Shown in pieces: positions 27,676 through 36,191 of a DNA stretch of 64,000 nt; position 1 is the stretch's first letter; every line of letters begins with the position of its first letter. A model generated the notes under the pieces. That model made no database searches. It saw only the letters and a list, made by a program, of their open reading frames with translations, and had not been told where the DNA came from. The DNA is from Taibaiella chishuiensis (GTDB lineage: Bacteria; Bacteroidota; Bacteroidia; Chitinophagales; Chitinophagaceae), in NCBI RefSeq assembly GCF_003014535.1, contig NZ_PYGD01000004.1, positions 124,001-188,000 on the forward strand, in the 5' to 3' direction. The position numbers and the translations under genes are program-made.

Positions 27676-28473
27676 CTATCCTTCCGCTACGATGGCATAC
27701 ATCAGCGGTAATTTATTACCCATGGGCGCTATGTGGTATTTCCTGTCGGCGATCTGCTCCATATGGGCAAAGCAATTGTAGTGGGAATAATCGTATTCCC
27801 TGAAGTCGCTTATGCGTAACCCATTTTTGAGCAGGCCGCTGAAAAGCTCTTCAAGGCTGTGGTTCCAGCCGATCTCTTCGTAAGCTATGGGGGCTTCGCG
27901 ATCGGTATAAGTACCCTGCGACTGTTCTATAATGGCTTCGGTATTGAAATAGTTGTAGGCAATACCGGTAAAGTCGCTGTTGAACATCCATACTACAGGA
28001 TGAAAGTCGACCATGACAAACCGGCCACCGGGTTTCAGGAAATGCCGTACTACCTGGCCCCAGCGTTGCAGGTCGGGCAGCCAGCCTATGGTGCCATAGG
28101 AGGTGAATACGATATCGAACTGACCTTGCAGGTGTTGGGGCAGGCTATACAGGTCGCAGCATACAAAGGTGGCGTCGAGCTGCAATTGTTCATTCAGTTC
28201 GCGGGCTTTTGCTATGGCATCGTCCGAAAGGTCGGCCCCTGTTACTTTTGCGCCCATCCTGGCCAGCGAAAGACTGTCCTGGCCGAAATGGCATTGCAGG
28301 TGCAGGATGCTTTTGCCTTTGATATCGCCGAGTAGTTCCAGTTCGGTATCATTAAGCGAAGTGGTGCCTTCCAGGAAACCTTTGACATTGTAAAAATCGG
28401 AACCGATATGTACCGACGTGCGTTTGTTCCAGCACGCCTTATTCTTTTCGAGGTAATCTTCAGGTATCTGCAT
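27676..28473 (-). CDS. Class I SAM-dependent methyltransferase
   Basis: 265-residue cytosolic methyltransferase. Motif I ILHLQCHFGQDSLSLARMGA near residue 55 binds S-adenosylmethionine, with the acidic GADLSDDAI next and the VFTSYGTIGWLPDL / FLKPGGRFVMVDFHPV segments typical of the methyltransf_11/25 type. Substrate unknown. Its ATG overlaps the 3' end of ribD by 14 bases, implying translational coupling; no functional link to riboflavin synthesis is evident. Confidence 0.88.
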   Translation of the reverse strand: MQIPEDYLEKNKACWNKRTSVHIGSDFYNVKGFLEGTTSLNDTELELLGDIKGKSILHLQCHFGQDSLSLARMGAKVTGADLSDDAIAKARELNEQLQLDATFVCCDLYSLPQHLQGQFDIVFTSYGTIGWLPDLQRWGQVVRHFLKPGGRFVMVDFHPVVWMFNSDFTGIAYNYFNTEAIIEQSQGTYTDREAPIAYEEIGWNHSLEELFSGLLKNGLRISDFREYDYSHYNCFAHMEQIADRKYHIAPMGNKLPLMYAIVAEG

Positions 28474-29497
28474 GGGTATAATGTTGAATTTGATCGAAGC
28501 CCAGCCGGAGCCGGCTTCCGGGTAGATGATGGTGGAGCAGGGGAGCGGCTGTACCTTCCTGCAATACGACCGGGGTTTCGATCACACAGGCTTCGTCCCA
28601 GAGCCCGGCATCGATAAATTGTTGCAGGGTGCGTGTGCCGCCTTCTACGATTACGGAAGCCCTGCCGGTTAAGGCTTCCAGTACCGCTTTGGCCTGGTTG
28701 TCTTTACCGGCTATCCGCATCCATTGTACCTGTCCTTCCGTCGCATCTTTATGATGGTTCAGTACCAATGTCTTTTGCGGGCCCCGGAACAGTTTCAGGG
28801 TACCGGGCAACCGCAGCTCGGGGTCGAGTACCACCCGTTCTGGCTGTGGGCCGCTCCAATAGCGGTTATTCAGCTCCGGGTCGTCGAGCAGGGCGGTACG
28901 GTAGCCTACGAGTATCGCCGCTTCTTCACTGCGCATCTTATGTACATAACGCCGCGTCAGTTCGTTAGACAGCATTACTTTCCGGCCTTCGGGCGGCGCT
29001 ATAAAACCATCGGCACTTTGTGCCCATTTCAGGATCACATAGGGACGTTTTTTTTCCTGGTTGGTAAAGAAGCGCTTGTTAAGCCCGCGGCATGCGGCTT
29101 CCAGCACACCGTTCGTAACATGGATACCGGCGGCCTCCAGCTTGCGGATGCCTTCACCGGCCACTTTATGAAAAGTATCCGTACAGCCGATCACCACCTT
29201 CCGGATGCCTTCGCTGATGATCAGGTCGGCACAGGGCGGCGTTTTGCCGTAGTGGGCGCAGGGTTCCAGGCTTACATAGATCGTGCTCTCCGGTATCAGT
29301 TTACGGTTCGCTGCCGCAACGGAACGGATACAATTCACTTCGGCATGCGCCTGTCCGTACTGCATATGCCAGCCTTCGCCGATAATGGTATCGTTGTGCA
29401 CCAACACCGCGCCTACCATCGGGTTGGGCGCCACACTGCCTGCGCCTTTCAGCGCCAGCGCGATACAGCGTTGCATGTATTGTTCTGCTCTGTTCAT
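28460..29497 (-). CDS. ribD: Bifunctional riboflavin biosynthesis protein RibD
   Basis: 345 residues from the ATG at 29497; a start seven codons upstream is possible. The N-terminal deaminase domain shows the zinc site H51-A-E53 (QAHAEVNC) with C80 and C89 in LEPCAHYGKTPPCADLII. The C-terminal reductase domain (after about residue 150) shows PYVILKWAQSADGFI and VIVEGGTRTLQQF. The enzyme catalyses two consecutive steps from the GTP-derived pyrimidine towards riboflavin. Other rib genes are not nearby and no FMN riboswitch is seen upstream. First gene of the ribD-methyltransferase-yigZ unit. Confidence 0.95.
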   Translation of the reverse strand: MNRAEQYMQRCIALALKGAGSVAPNPMVGAVLVHNDTIIGEGWHMQYGQAHAEVNCIRSVAAANRKLIPESTIYVSLEPCAHYGKTPPCADLIISEGIRKVVIGCTDTFHKVAGEGIRKLEAAGIHVTNGVLEAACRGLNKRFFTNQEKKRPYVILKWAQSADGFIAPPEGRKVMLSNELTRRYVHKMRSEEAAILVGYRTALLDDPELNNRYWSGPQPERVVLDPELRLPGTLKLFRGPQKTLVLNHHKDATEGQVQWMRIAGKDNQAKAVLEALTGRASVIVEGGTRTLQQFIDAGLWDEACVIETPVVLQEGTAAPLLHHHLPGSRLRLGFDQIQHYTHADT

Positions 29498-29507
29498 AGT
29501 TAAACAA

Positions 29508-29533
29508 TAAAGACGCACCGTTGCGCGTCTTTA
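29508..29533 (-). terminator. Terminator after the YHS-domain lipoprotein gene
   Basis: Stem TAAAGACGC / GCGTCTTTA, followed on the minus strand by TTGTTT; it lies just upstream of ribD. Confidence 0.65.
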
Positions 29534-29555
29534 TCCATAAATCGTTGCGGGGTAC

Positions 29556-29831
29556 TTAACCTTTTTTATCTTCTTTTTTATTGTACTTGGCCGGGTTGGC
29601 GGTGTAACTTTCTTTGCAATGCGGGCTGCAGAACCAGGTCGTATCCGTATTGCTTACGGCAAACTCCGTCCAGGTTGTATCGTAGTCCATACCGCATACG
29701 GGGTCTTTCTTGCCGCCTGCCTTCGCTTCTTTCTTGTCTTTATCTGCCGGCGCTTCGGCGTTGCTGTCGGTGCCGGGTTTGCAGGAGAGCAGTAACATCG
29801 CCGCTACGGGCAGTATCATAAATTTTTTCAT
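29556..29831 (-). CDS. YHS-domain lipoprotein
   Basis: 91-residue lipoprotein. The start at 29831 (MKKFMILPVAAMLLLSC) gives a clean lipobox; longer in-frame versions would lack a proper signal sequence and would run into the preceding gene. After an Ala/Lys/Glu-rich linker comes a YHS domain: KKDPVCGMDYD, then WFCSPHCKESYTANPAKY. YHS domains often bind copper or other soft metals through these cysteines. It has its own promoter at 29856-29863 and terminator. Confidence 0.88.
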   Translation of the reverse strand: MKKFMILPVAAMLLLSCKPGTDSNAEAPADKDKKEAKAGGKKDPVCGMDYDTTWTEFAVSNTDTTWFCSPHCKESYTANPAKYNKKEDKKG

Positions 29832-29855
29832 GAGGTTCAATTTTAATCGTGTATG

Positions 29856-29863
29856 CAAAGATA
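29856..29863 (-). promoter_or_regulatory. -7 box of the YHS lipoprotein gene
   Basis: TATCTTTG on the minus strand, 25 bases before the ATG, within the 46-base gap after the upstream gene. Confidence 0.5.
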
Positions 29864-29877
29864 CGTTAAGAAATGGC

Positions 29878-31113
29878 TCAGGATGTTGCGATGGTGTTAT
29901 CCAGGAAACGCGCAAGCGTTTTTACCGACTTCTCGTGGTTCTTTACGAAGGGGTTACTGAGGTCCCATACATAACCCGCAAGTACGCTGCAGATCTGCTC
30001 TTTCACTTCTTCACTTTTGTTTTCCGCAAAGAAGATCTTGAATAAAGTACCGTCGTACCAACTGTTTACATAAGTGCGGAATACATTAACGCCCTGCATG
30101 GTGGGTTCGGTATATTCTTTATGCCAGTCTACCGTTTCGCCGTTTAGCTGGCGGATCACCAGTTTGGCAGCCAGCTGCGCCGACACCGTAGCCAGGGTTA
30201 CACCCGATGAGAAGATGGGGTCGAGAAACTCGGTTACATTACCGGTAAGCACAAAACCATTACCCCAGAAGGTGTCGGTTGTAGCGCTCCAGCCCTGCAG
30301 GGTACGGGGTTCAAAGATCAGTTCCGCATCGCCAAAACGCTTATGCAGCGCTGGTTCTGCGGCGATCATCGCCCTGAACTGCTCTTCCGGTGTGCCGGTA
30401 TAAGGTTCGAAGAATTCTGGGTTGGATACATAACCTACCGAGGTATTGCCTGTGGCAAATGGAATGGTCCATACCCAGCAGTCGGGGCGGTGCACATACA
30501 CCACGATGCGGTTGGGTTCTTCCTGTTCCAGCCTTTTGGGGTCGGTCATATGGGCAAATACCGTTTTACGGGCAGGTTGTGTAGAGGGTTTTTCGAGGTT
30601 GAATAAACGAGGGATCACGCGCCCATAGCCGCTTCCGTCTACGATAAAGCGGGCCTTCACCTGGTAGGCTTCGCCTTCTTCGGGTTGTATGGTGGTAATG
30701 CTGCTGCCATCTTCCGCGATCTCTATCGCTGTTACTTCATGTTTATAAGACAGGTCGATACCCATGCGCTGGCATTCGTCGGCCAGGGTAAGGTCGAAGT
30801 CGGCGCGGGGCATTTGCCAGGCATATTTAAGACCGTCGGTATGTTGTTTTTCGAAGGTGAAATCGCAGATATCGTTATTACGTACAAACTTGGCGCCGGT
30901 CTTTTCCTGGAAGTGTTTCGCTTTAAGCGCATCCATAAAGCCCGCTTCAGTAAGGGCATCCAGGCAGCGGGGCAAGAGGCTCTCCCCGATCACGAAACGG
31001 GGAAACTGTTGTTTTTCCACGATACGGACATCGAAGCCCGCCTTTTTAATAATGGCTGCAGCAACCGTCCCGGATGGTCCTGCTCCGATAACCAATACGT
31101 CAGTTGTAATCAT
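29878..31113 (-). CDS. FAD-dependent oxidoreductase of the flavin-halogenase/geranylgeranyl-reductase group
   Basis: 411-residue flavoprotein. FAD-binding IGAGPSG at 9-15; GESLLP at 43-48 and K71 in FQEKTGAKF, features of phenolic-type flavin halogenases; WVWTIP at 213-218 matches the halogenase WxWxIP signature; and FLDPIFSSG at 296-304 matches the second halogenase-type motif (F..P..S.G). The neighbouring GN at 291-292 replaces the more usual GD. Motifs support a flavin-dependent halogenase or a close oxidoreductase relative acting on a phenolic or polyketide product. Homologues accompany flexirubin pigment genes in Bacteroidota; those genes are absent here. It follows the methyltransferase gene by about 60 bases. 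Confidence 0.85.
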   Translation of the reverse strand: MITTDVLVIGAGPSGTVAAAIIKKAGFDVRIVEKQQFPRFVIGESLLPRCLDALTEAGFMDALKAKHFQEKTGAKFVRNNDICDFTFEKQHTDGLKYAWQMPRADFDLTLADECQRMGIDLSYKHEVTAIEIAEDGSSITTIQPEEGEAYQVKARFIVDGSGYGRVIPRLFNLEKPSTQPARKTVFAHMTDPKRLEQEEPNRIVVYVHRPDCWVWTIPFATGNTSVGYVSNPEFFEPYTGTPEEQFRAMIAAEPALHKRFGDAELIFEPRTLQGWSATTDTFWGNGFVLTGNVTEFLDPIFSSGVTLATVSAQLAAKLVIRQLNGETVDWHKEYTEPTMQGVNVFRTYVNSWYDGTLFKIFFAENKSEEVKEQICSVLAGYVWDLSNPFVKNHEKSVKTLARFLDNTIATS

Positions 31114-31172
31114 ATGCTGCTCCTTGCGGAGTAATTTAAAATGTTGTCAGGGGTTGTTTTCAGGTTGTTCTT

Positions 31173-32261
31173 TTACTTTTTACGCAGTTCTATGATCGTG
31201 TGGCTCAGGCCTATGAGGTCATGCTGTCTTACGATCCGGAAACCTGCTTTATCGACCAGGTCGTAGAATACGGCGCTGTCGTACATCTGGCTGTTACCAT
31301 TGGCCATCGTCGTAAAGTACAGCGAGGTCATCTGCAGGGCGAAGGCCGAAGTCGGGAAACGTTGCCGGTCCCAGAAGGTTTCATTGATGAAGATGCGGGT
31401 ATTTTCATCGGACACGCGGTGGCATTTTTCCAGTATGGCTACGATCTCTTTATCGGCAAAACAGTCGAGGAACTGGCTCATCCATATGGTATCATATCCT
31501 GCCGGCAGCTCCAGCTCCGGGTTAAGCACGTTATGCTCATGGTAGGATACTCGGCCGGTAAAGCCCGCGGCATCTATATTCCGGGCCGCCATCTTCAGCT
31601 GGCCGGGCAGGTCTACGATGCCCATTTGTACATCAGGGTTGTACTGCAGGCATTGCAGGGTCCATTTGCCGGTATTGCCGCCGATATCGAGCATCCTTGC
31701 CGGTGGTATTTCAAATACCAGGGGCAGGGCTTCGGGGAACGCGTTGTCGGAATAATAATGATCGAAAGCCAGCCAGCTCTCTTTCGCAGGAGAGGGGAAC
31801 ACAGATAAACCTTCGTACAAGGTACCCCAGTCGCCCAACGATTTAAGGCCTTCGGGTTTTTCGTTTTCGATCGATGTTTCCAATGCGCCCGATCCTTTAT
31901 AACATACATCACGCATAAAGTCGAAATTGACGCGTGTCATATCGTGGTTGAGCAGGATATGGCCGGTCTTGGCCAGGAAGTACAGGCCTTCCCTGCGGTA
32001 TACCAACCCGATACCGAGGCCGGCTTCGAGCAGGATGCGTACCCCGTAGTGCGACATGTTTACCTTGCCGGCCACATCGGCGATACTGATACCGCCGCGT
32101 GCGGCTTCCACAACGTGTAGAATGCCTTTGTCGCGTAGCAGGCGGGAGGCTTCCCATACATAGGGCGCGAACGCGATCATCTGTGCCCGGTCGATAGCTT
32201 CGAGCGCCCGGACATTATCTTCTTCGAACAATGGTTTTAGGACAGTACTTGTGTTTGTCAT
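31173..32261 (-). CDS. O-methyltransferase-like SAM-dependent methyltransferase
   Basis: 362 residues. The N-terminal ~100 residues form a winged-helix dimerisation domain (GGISIADVAGKVNMSHYGVR, then LVYRREGLYFLAKTG) as in acetylserotonin/hydroxyindole and polyketide O-methyltransferases. The catalytic half carries motif I MLDIGGNTGKWTLQCL near residue 190 and GIVDLPGQLKMAARN. It lies directly upstream of the halogenase-like gene on the same strand and has its own -7 box. The pair looks like tailoring enzymes for a secondary metabolite or pigment; the substrate is not visible. Confidence 0.85.
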   Translation of the reverse strand: MTNTSTVLKPLFEEDNVRALEAIDRAQMIAFAPYVWEASRLLRDKGILHVVEAARGGISIADVAGKVNMSHYGVRILLEAGLGIGLVYRREGLYFLAKTGHILLNHDMTRVNFDFMRDVCYKGSGALETSIENEKPEGLKSLGDWGTLYEGLSVFPSPAKESWLAFDHYYSDNAFPEALPLVFEIPPARMLDIGGNTGKWTLQCLQYNPDVQMGIVDLPGQLKMAARNIDAAGFTGRVSYHEHNVLNPELELPAGYDTIWMSQFLDCFADKEIVAILEKCHRVSDENTRIFINETFWDRQRFPTSAFALQMTSLYFTTMANGNSQMYDSAVFYDLVDKAGFRIVRQHDLIGLSHTIIELRKK

Positions 32262-32284
32262 GTATGGATTTGCTATTAATCGTT

Positions 32285-32292
32285 CAAAAGTA
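32285..32292 (-). promoter_or_regulatory. -7 box of the methyltransferase-halogenase pair
   Basis: TACTTTTG on the minus strand, 24 bases before the ATG at 32261. Confidence 0.5.
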
Positions 32293-32403
32293 CAATTATG
32301 GCGCCGATTCCTGAAATTTTGGCCCTTTAAACAGGCCGTTTTCTGATTTATGGTTTTTATTTAAAATAAGTATTTGTAATAATTTAAATATTGGCCCGGT
32401 ATT

Positions 32404-32411
32404 TAATTTTA
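32404..32411 (+). promoter_or_regulatory. Candidate -7 box for the TonB-receptor-like gene
   Basis: TAATTTTA, 22 bases before the ATG at 32434, in AT-rich DNA; weaker match. Confidence 0.3.
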
Positions 32412-32433
32412 ACGTAGTTAAATGCTGTAGCTT

Positions 32434-35151
32434 ATGAAAATGTTTTGGTTGTATGTATGCATGGCCGTTCAGGGTACCGGTTATGCGCAGCCTGCGGGCA
32501 AGGAGGCTTTGTTACAGGGCCGTATCCGCTGCGCAGCGCCGGAAAGCCCGCCTGGTGCCTATGAGCTGGTATTGCCCGGCTTAAAGCTCGGGCTGCTTAC
32601 CGACCAGCAGGGCCGCTTTTCGATAGCACAAATACCCTACGGTAATCACCTGTTGCTGGTGCGGGGCACACTACAGCGCTACGATACCTTCCGTGTAGCC
32701 GTCGATCTCGATACGGTGCAGCTGGGTGACCTTAGGGTACCGGCTCCAGCCCTGGGCGGCGATGATGTGCTGGCCTGGATGGCCGATGTACCGGGACTTA
32801 CAGAAGAGGAGGCTTTGCTGCCGGTAATCGGTAGTGGGGCAGGCGATGCTACCGGTGCGGCTTTGAGGGCCTGGAGCACACTGGGGTACCGCTTTCGCGG
32901 TTATGCACGCGACCAGGAGCGCCTGTTTCTCGATGGCCTGGAACTGAATGACGGCGGTTCCGGGGTATTGTTCCGTATGATGGCGACGCTGGGAACTGGC
33001 GCTGTAACAGGCTACAGCCTTGATCCCGGTGCATTGCCCCCAGGCCTGCCCGGCACGGCAACATCGGTTTATGCAACAGCCGCGGATCAGCGCCGGCAAA
33101 CGCGTATCATCTACAGCCGGTCGGATGGCAGCTGGTCTAACCGCATCCGCTTAAGCCATGCAACCGGCATGACGTCCAAAGGCTGGGCCTTCGCCTTATC
33201 GGGCGGGTATTGCGGCGCAGGCGAAGGTTATGTGCCCGGTACTTCCTACCGCGAATACAGCCTGTATGCGGCATTGAGCCGGCGTATCGGCGGCCGCTCT
33301 ATGCTGCATCTCAGTACCTTGATCATGCCGCTGGAGAGCGGGCAGTCGGTAGCGGCCACGGCAGAGGCCATAAACCTCGCCGGTACGCCTTATTACAACC
33401 CCGCCTGGGGTTACCAGGAAGGACGTCAACGTTCGGCCCGCATTGCCCGTATGCATACGCCCCTGGCTTTGCTGCATTATGTGTATAAACCCGATACGTT
33501 TAGTTGTATCAACCTGGTGGCCTTGTTCCGCGCGGGTAATACCGGTAACACGTTGTTGGACTGGTATGATGCGCCCGACCCGCGCCCCGACTATTACCGC
33601 AATATGCCCAGCGCCTATAGCAATGACCCGGCCACAGCGGCCCGCATCGGCGAAGCATGGCGTACCGATACGGCAACCCGGCAACTGGACTGGGCAAAGA
33701 TGTATGCCGCCAACCTGGGCAATGGCCTTGCTGCCTTGCGCCGCCGCTCGGGTTATGTACTGGCCGAAGACATGGCCGGTCTAAAACAGCTGAGCCTGGC
33801 TGCATACGGCCACAAACAGTATGTGCAGCTTAGGTTACGGGCCGGTCTTAACTACGACCGCTTACAAACAACCAATTACCGCAAACTGCTGGACCTGCTG
33901 GGCGGCGATTATTTCGTAAATGTGAATCGCTTTGCAGAACAGGCTTATGCCGGTACCGTCATTTATAACCAGAATGACCTCAACGATCCCGACCGAGAAG
34001 TTTTGCCCGGAGAGGCTTACAGCTACCGCTACATCATGCGCAGCACCAGGGCCGGCGGCTGGTTGACGCTGGATTATAACCCGGGAAGGCTGCACCTGTT
34101 CCTGGCGGGTAGCCTGGTATACGATGCGTACCAGCGCGAAGGCCTGTATCGTACCGGCTTATTCCCTTTCGACTCTTATGGCCCCTCGGATAAGCAGCAA
34201 TATGTTACCTGGCATATCCATACCGGGATCGGGTACAGCCTGGACAAGTACCAGTCGCTGTTTATTAACGCTGCTGCCGGTAGTACGCCACCAGCGGTTG
34301 ACGATGTATTTATTGCCCCGCGCAGCCGTAATACCGTAGTAACCGGAGGTGCCGGTACTGCCCGCTATAGAGCCATGGAAGCGGGTTACAAGCTGCATAC
34401 ACGCAGGCTTACCGGTACGCTTACCTTTTTTACCACGGACCGTTATCAACTCACTTCGATCCGGCGTTTCTATCATGAGGATTATCGCAGCTTCGTAAAT
34501 TATGTTATGCAGGGCATGGCCACGCGGTCTGCCGGTATAGAACTGGCGCTTACTTTACGGGTAGCCGGGTTTATGTCGGTTACAGCGGCGGCCTGTAAGC
34601 TGCGCGCAGTCTATCGTTCCAGGCCCGGTGTGCGTATTTATAAAGACAATGACACGGCAGGTCTTGCAGCGAGCCAGGTGGCTTATCTTAAAGATTATTA
34701 CCTGCCGGGCCCGCAGTCGGTTTATATGCTGGCCTGCGATTTTCGCCTGCCGCGTTATATCCGTGCCGGTATCCGTTGCCGGGCGGCAGCTGATAACTAT
34801 GCGGCTATTAACCCGGCGCGGCGTACCGATGCTGCTATGGGGCTTGTTCCACCCGGTAGCCCGCAAGGGTTGCGTATACTGGAACAGGAGCGTTTGCCCG
34901 CAGTTTTTATGCTGGATCTTTCGGCCGGCAAAACCTGTTACCTGCGTCCGCCCGGTAAGCACAGGCTGCGGTATGCGGCATTATCCATAGATCTGGGAGT
35001 CTCCAATTTGCTGGATCGTAAAAATGCCATTACTGCGGCTTACGAGCAGTTGCGCTTCGATTATAAAAGCCATGACCCGGACCGCTTTCCCAATAAATAC
35101 CGTTATGCCTATGGCGCGGTTTATACGCTGTCGGCAGGACTACGTTTCTGA
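32434..35151 (+). CDS. TonB-dependent-receptor-like outer-membrane beta-barrel protein
   Basis: 905 residues. Signal peptide ending GYAQ; then a carboxypeptidase-regulatory-like domain (residues ~25-105: LLQGRIRC, GLLTDQQGRFSIAQIPYGNH) as in SusC/CirA-type receptors; then a plug-like stretch (DQERLFLDGLELNDGG); then a long series of amphipathic strands to a C-terminal barrel end, AVYTLSAGLRF, ending in Phe. The plug is poorly conserved and no TonB box is obvious. It probably imports or exports an unknown ligand at the outer membrane. No SusD partner or regulator is adjacent. Confidence 0.8.
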   Translation: MKMFWLYVCMAVQGTGYAQPAGKEALLQGRIRCAAPESPPGAYELVLPGLKLGLLTDQQGRFSIAQIPYGNHLLLVRGTLQRYDTFRVAVDLDTVQLGDLRVPAPALGGDDVLAWMADVPGLTEEEALLPVIGSGAGDATGAALRAWSTLGYRFRGYARDQERLFLDGLELNDGGSGVLFRMMATLGTGAVTGYSLDPGALPPGLPGTATSVYATAADQRRQTRIIYSRSDGSWSNRIRLSHATGMTSKGWAFALSGGYCGAGEGYVPGTSYREYSLYAALSRRIGGRSMLHLSTLIMPLESGQSVAATAEAINLAGTPYYNPAWGYQEGRQRSARIARMHTPLALLHYVYKPDTFSCINLVALFRAGNTGNTLLDWYDAPDPRPDYYRNMPSAYSNDPATAARIGEAWRTDTATRQLDWAKMYAANLGNGLAALRRRSGYVLAEDMAGLKQLSLAAYGHKQYVQLRLRAGLNYDRLQTTNYRKLLDLLGGDYFVNVNRFAEQAYAGTVIYNQNDLNDPDREVLPGEAYSYRYIMRSTRAGGWLTLDYNPGRLHLFLAGSLVYDAYQREGLYRTGLFPFDSYGPSDKQQYVTWHIHTGIGYSLDKYQSLFINAAAGSTPPAVDDVFIAPRSRNTVVTGGAGTARYRAMEAGYKLHTRRLTGTLTFFTTDRYQLTSIRRFYHEDYRSFVNYVMQGMATRSAGIELALTLRVAGFMSVTAAACKLRAVYRSRPGVRIYKDNDTAGLAASQVAYLKDYYLPGPQSVYMLACDFRLPRYIRAGIRCRAAADNYAAINPARRTDAAMGLVPPGSPQGLRILEQERLPAVFMLDLSAGKTCYLRPPGKHRLRYAALSIDLGVSNLLDRKNAITAAYEQLRFDYKSHDPDRFPNKYRYAYGAVYTLSAGLRF

Positions 35152-35157
35152 AAAACA

Positions 35158-35187
35158 AACAAGCCTTCCTGTTACGGAAGGCTTGTT
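35158..35187 (+). terminator. Terminator between converging genes
   Basis: 12-bp stem AACAAGCCTTCC / GGAAGGCTTGTT with a 6-base loop, 7 bases after the barrel gene stop and 23 bases before the end of the converging DUF2911 gene. Confidence 0.8.
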
Positions 35188-35209
35188 GCGTTGCTTATGC
35201 GACGTTTGA

Positions 35210-36049
35210 TTATTTCATTTCAGCAGCCAGGTTGTCGGCATTGCGTTTGTACTCTTCTGCATAAGGCGTACCTACAGCAGCATCGGCCGATTTTTTTGCG
35301 GCGGCGATCGCTTCTGTTTTATTACCTTGTTTCTGGTAGATACGGGCTTTCAGCCAGTAGATCCAGAATGCTTTCGGATTTTCTTCAATAGCCTTGTCTG
35401 CATAAGTCAGGGCTTTGTCCAGGTTCTTACCGGTTTCGAGGTAATAGTTGGCAGCCTGCTGGTAAGGGCGGCGTGGGGTATTGATCGATTGCTCGAGGTA
35501 ATCGGTAATGCGTTTGTCGTTGTCGGCAGTAACGGGGATGGTTACTTTGGTATTTTCCCAGGCCAGCACAAGGTCGCATGTTTTGTTGGTAATGTTATCG
35601 ATGGAGATCGTGAAGGATTCTACCTTCTCTGCATTGCGTGCAGCAGGTACGGTAAATTGGGCTATGTCATCTTTATCGTCGAAACCGGAAGTGCCCCAGT
35701 TGCCGATGCCTTTATTGATGATCACTTTCCATTCTTTTTCGCCGGGAATGGTATACAGCGCATAGGTGCCAGCCTTAACCACGTTGCCTTTCAGGCTTAC
35801 GTCTTCGCCGAAAGTGATTTTGGTAGCGTTGTTTGCACCCGTACGCCATACTTCGCCGAAGGGTACTATTTTACCAAAGGCTTTACGGCCTCTCAGGGCA
35901 GGGCGGCTGTAGTTTACTTCAATGGCAGAAGTAGAGAAATCCTGTTTTAAAGTAGCGGTAGGACTCGGTGCGGGCAGTTTCAGATCCTGTGCATGCAGGC
36001 TCAGGGCCAGACCGCCGCCAACGAGGAAAGTAAGGAAAAAACGTTTCAT
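35210..36049 (-). CDS. DUF2911-domain protein with C-terminal TPR
   Basis: 279-residue exported protein with a signal peptide ending LHAQ. The DUF2911 domain spans about residues 25-180: VNYSRPALRGRKAFG, VPFGEVWRTGANNATKITF, GTYALYTIPGEKEWKVIINK. The C-terminal ~90 residues form tetratricopeptide-like helices (NLDKALTYADKAIEENPKAF, KQGNKTEAIAAAKKSADAA). Function unknown; the family is widespread in Bacteroidota envelopes. Single gene with its own -7 box at 36070-36077. Confidence 0.92.
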   Translation of the reverse strand: MKRFFLTFLVGGGLALSLHAQDLKLPAPSPTATLKQDFSTSAIEVNYSRPALRGRKAFGKIVPFGEVWRTGANNATKITFGEDVSLKGNVVKAGTYALYTIPGEKEWKVIINKGIGNWGTSGFDDKDDIAQFTVPAARNAEKVESFTISIDNITNKTCDLVLAWENTKVTIPVTADNDKRITDYLEQSINTPRRPYQQAANYYLETGKNLDKALTYADKAIEENPKAFWIYWLKARIYQKQGNKTEAIAAAKKSADAAVGTPYAEEYKRNADNLAAEMK

Positions 36050-36069
36050 ACAAGATAATTTTTAGGGTA

Positions 36070-36077
36070 CAAAACTA
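36070..36077 (-). promoter_or_regulatory. -7 box of the DUF2911 gene
   Basis: TAGTTTTG on the minus strand, 21 bases before the ATG. Confidence 0.5.
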
Positions 36078-36146
36078 GGCTTTTACCGGCAAAGAAAAAC
36101 CGCAGGCGGCAACATAAACACCTTAGTAACAAAGCCGGTTATGGAT

Positions 36147-36188
36147 CAAAAGATAATGCCGGGACCTGTGCCCCGGCATTATCTTTTG
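36147..36188 (-). terminator. Terminator after the miaB operon
   Basis: Perfect 17-bp stem CAAAAGATAATGCCGGG / CCCGGCATTATCTTTTG with an 8-base loop, immediately beyond the sigma-54 activator stop. Confidence 0.9.
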
Positions 36189-36191
36189 CTA

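Noticed and set aside
29498-29560. FMN riboswitch before ribD
   Set aside because: Only a short terminator hairpin is present; no FMN-aptamer conserved segments are visible.
29832-29915. N-terminal extension of the YHS lipoprotein
   Set aside because: It would overlap the upstream gene and destroy the lipobox placement.
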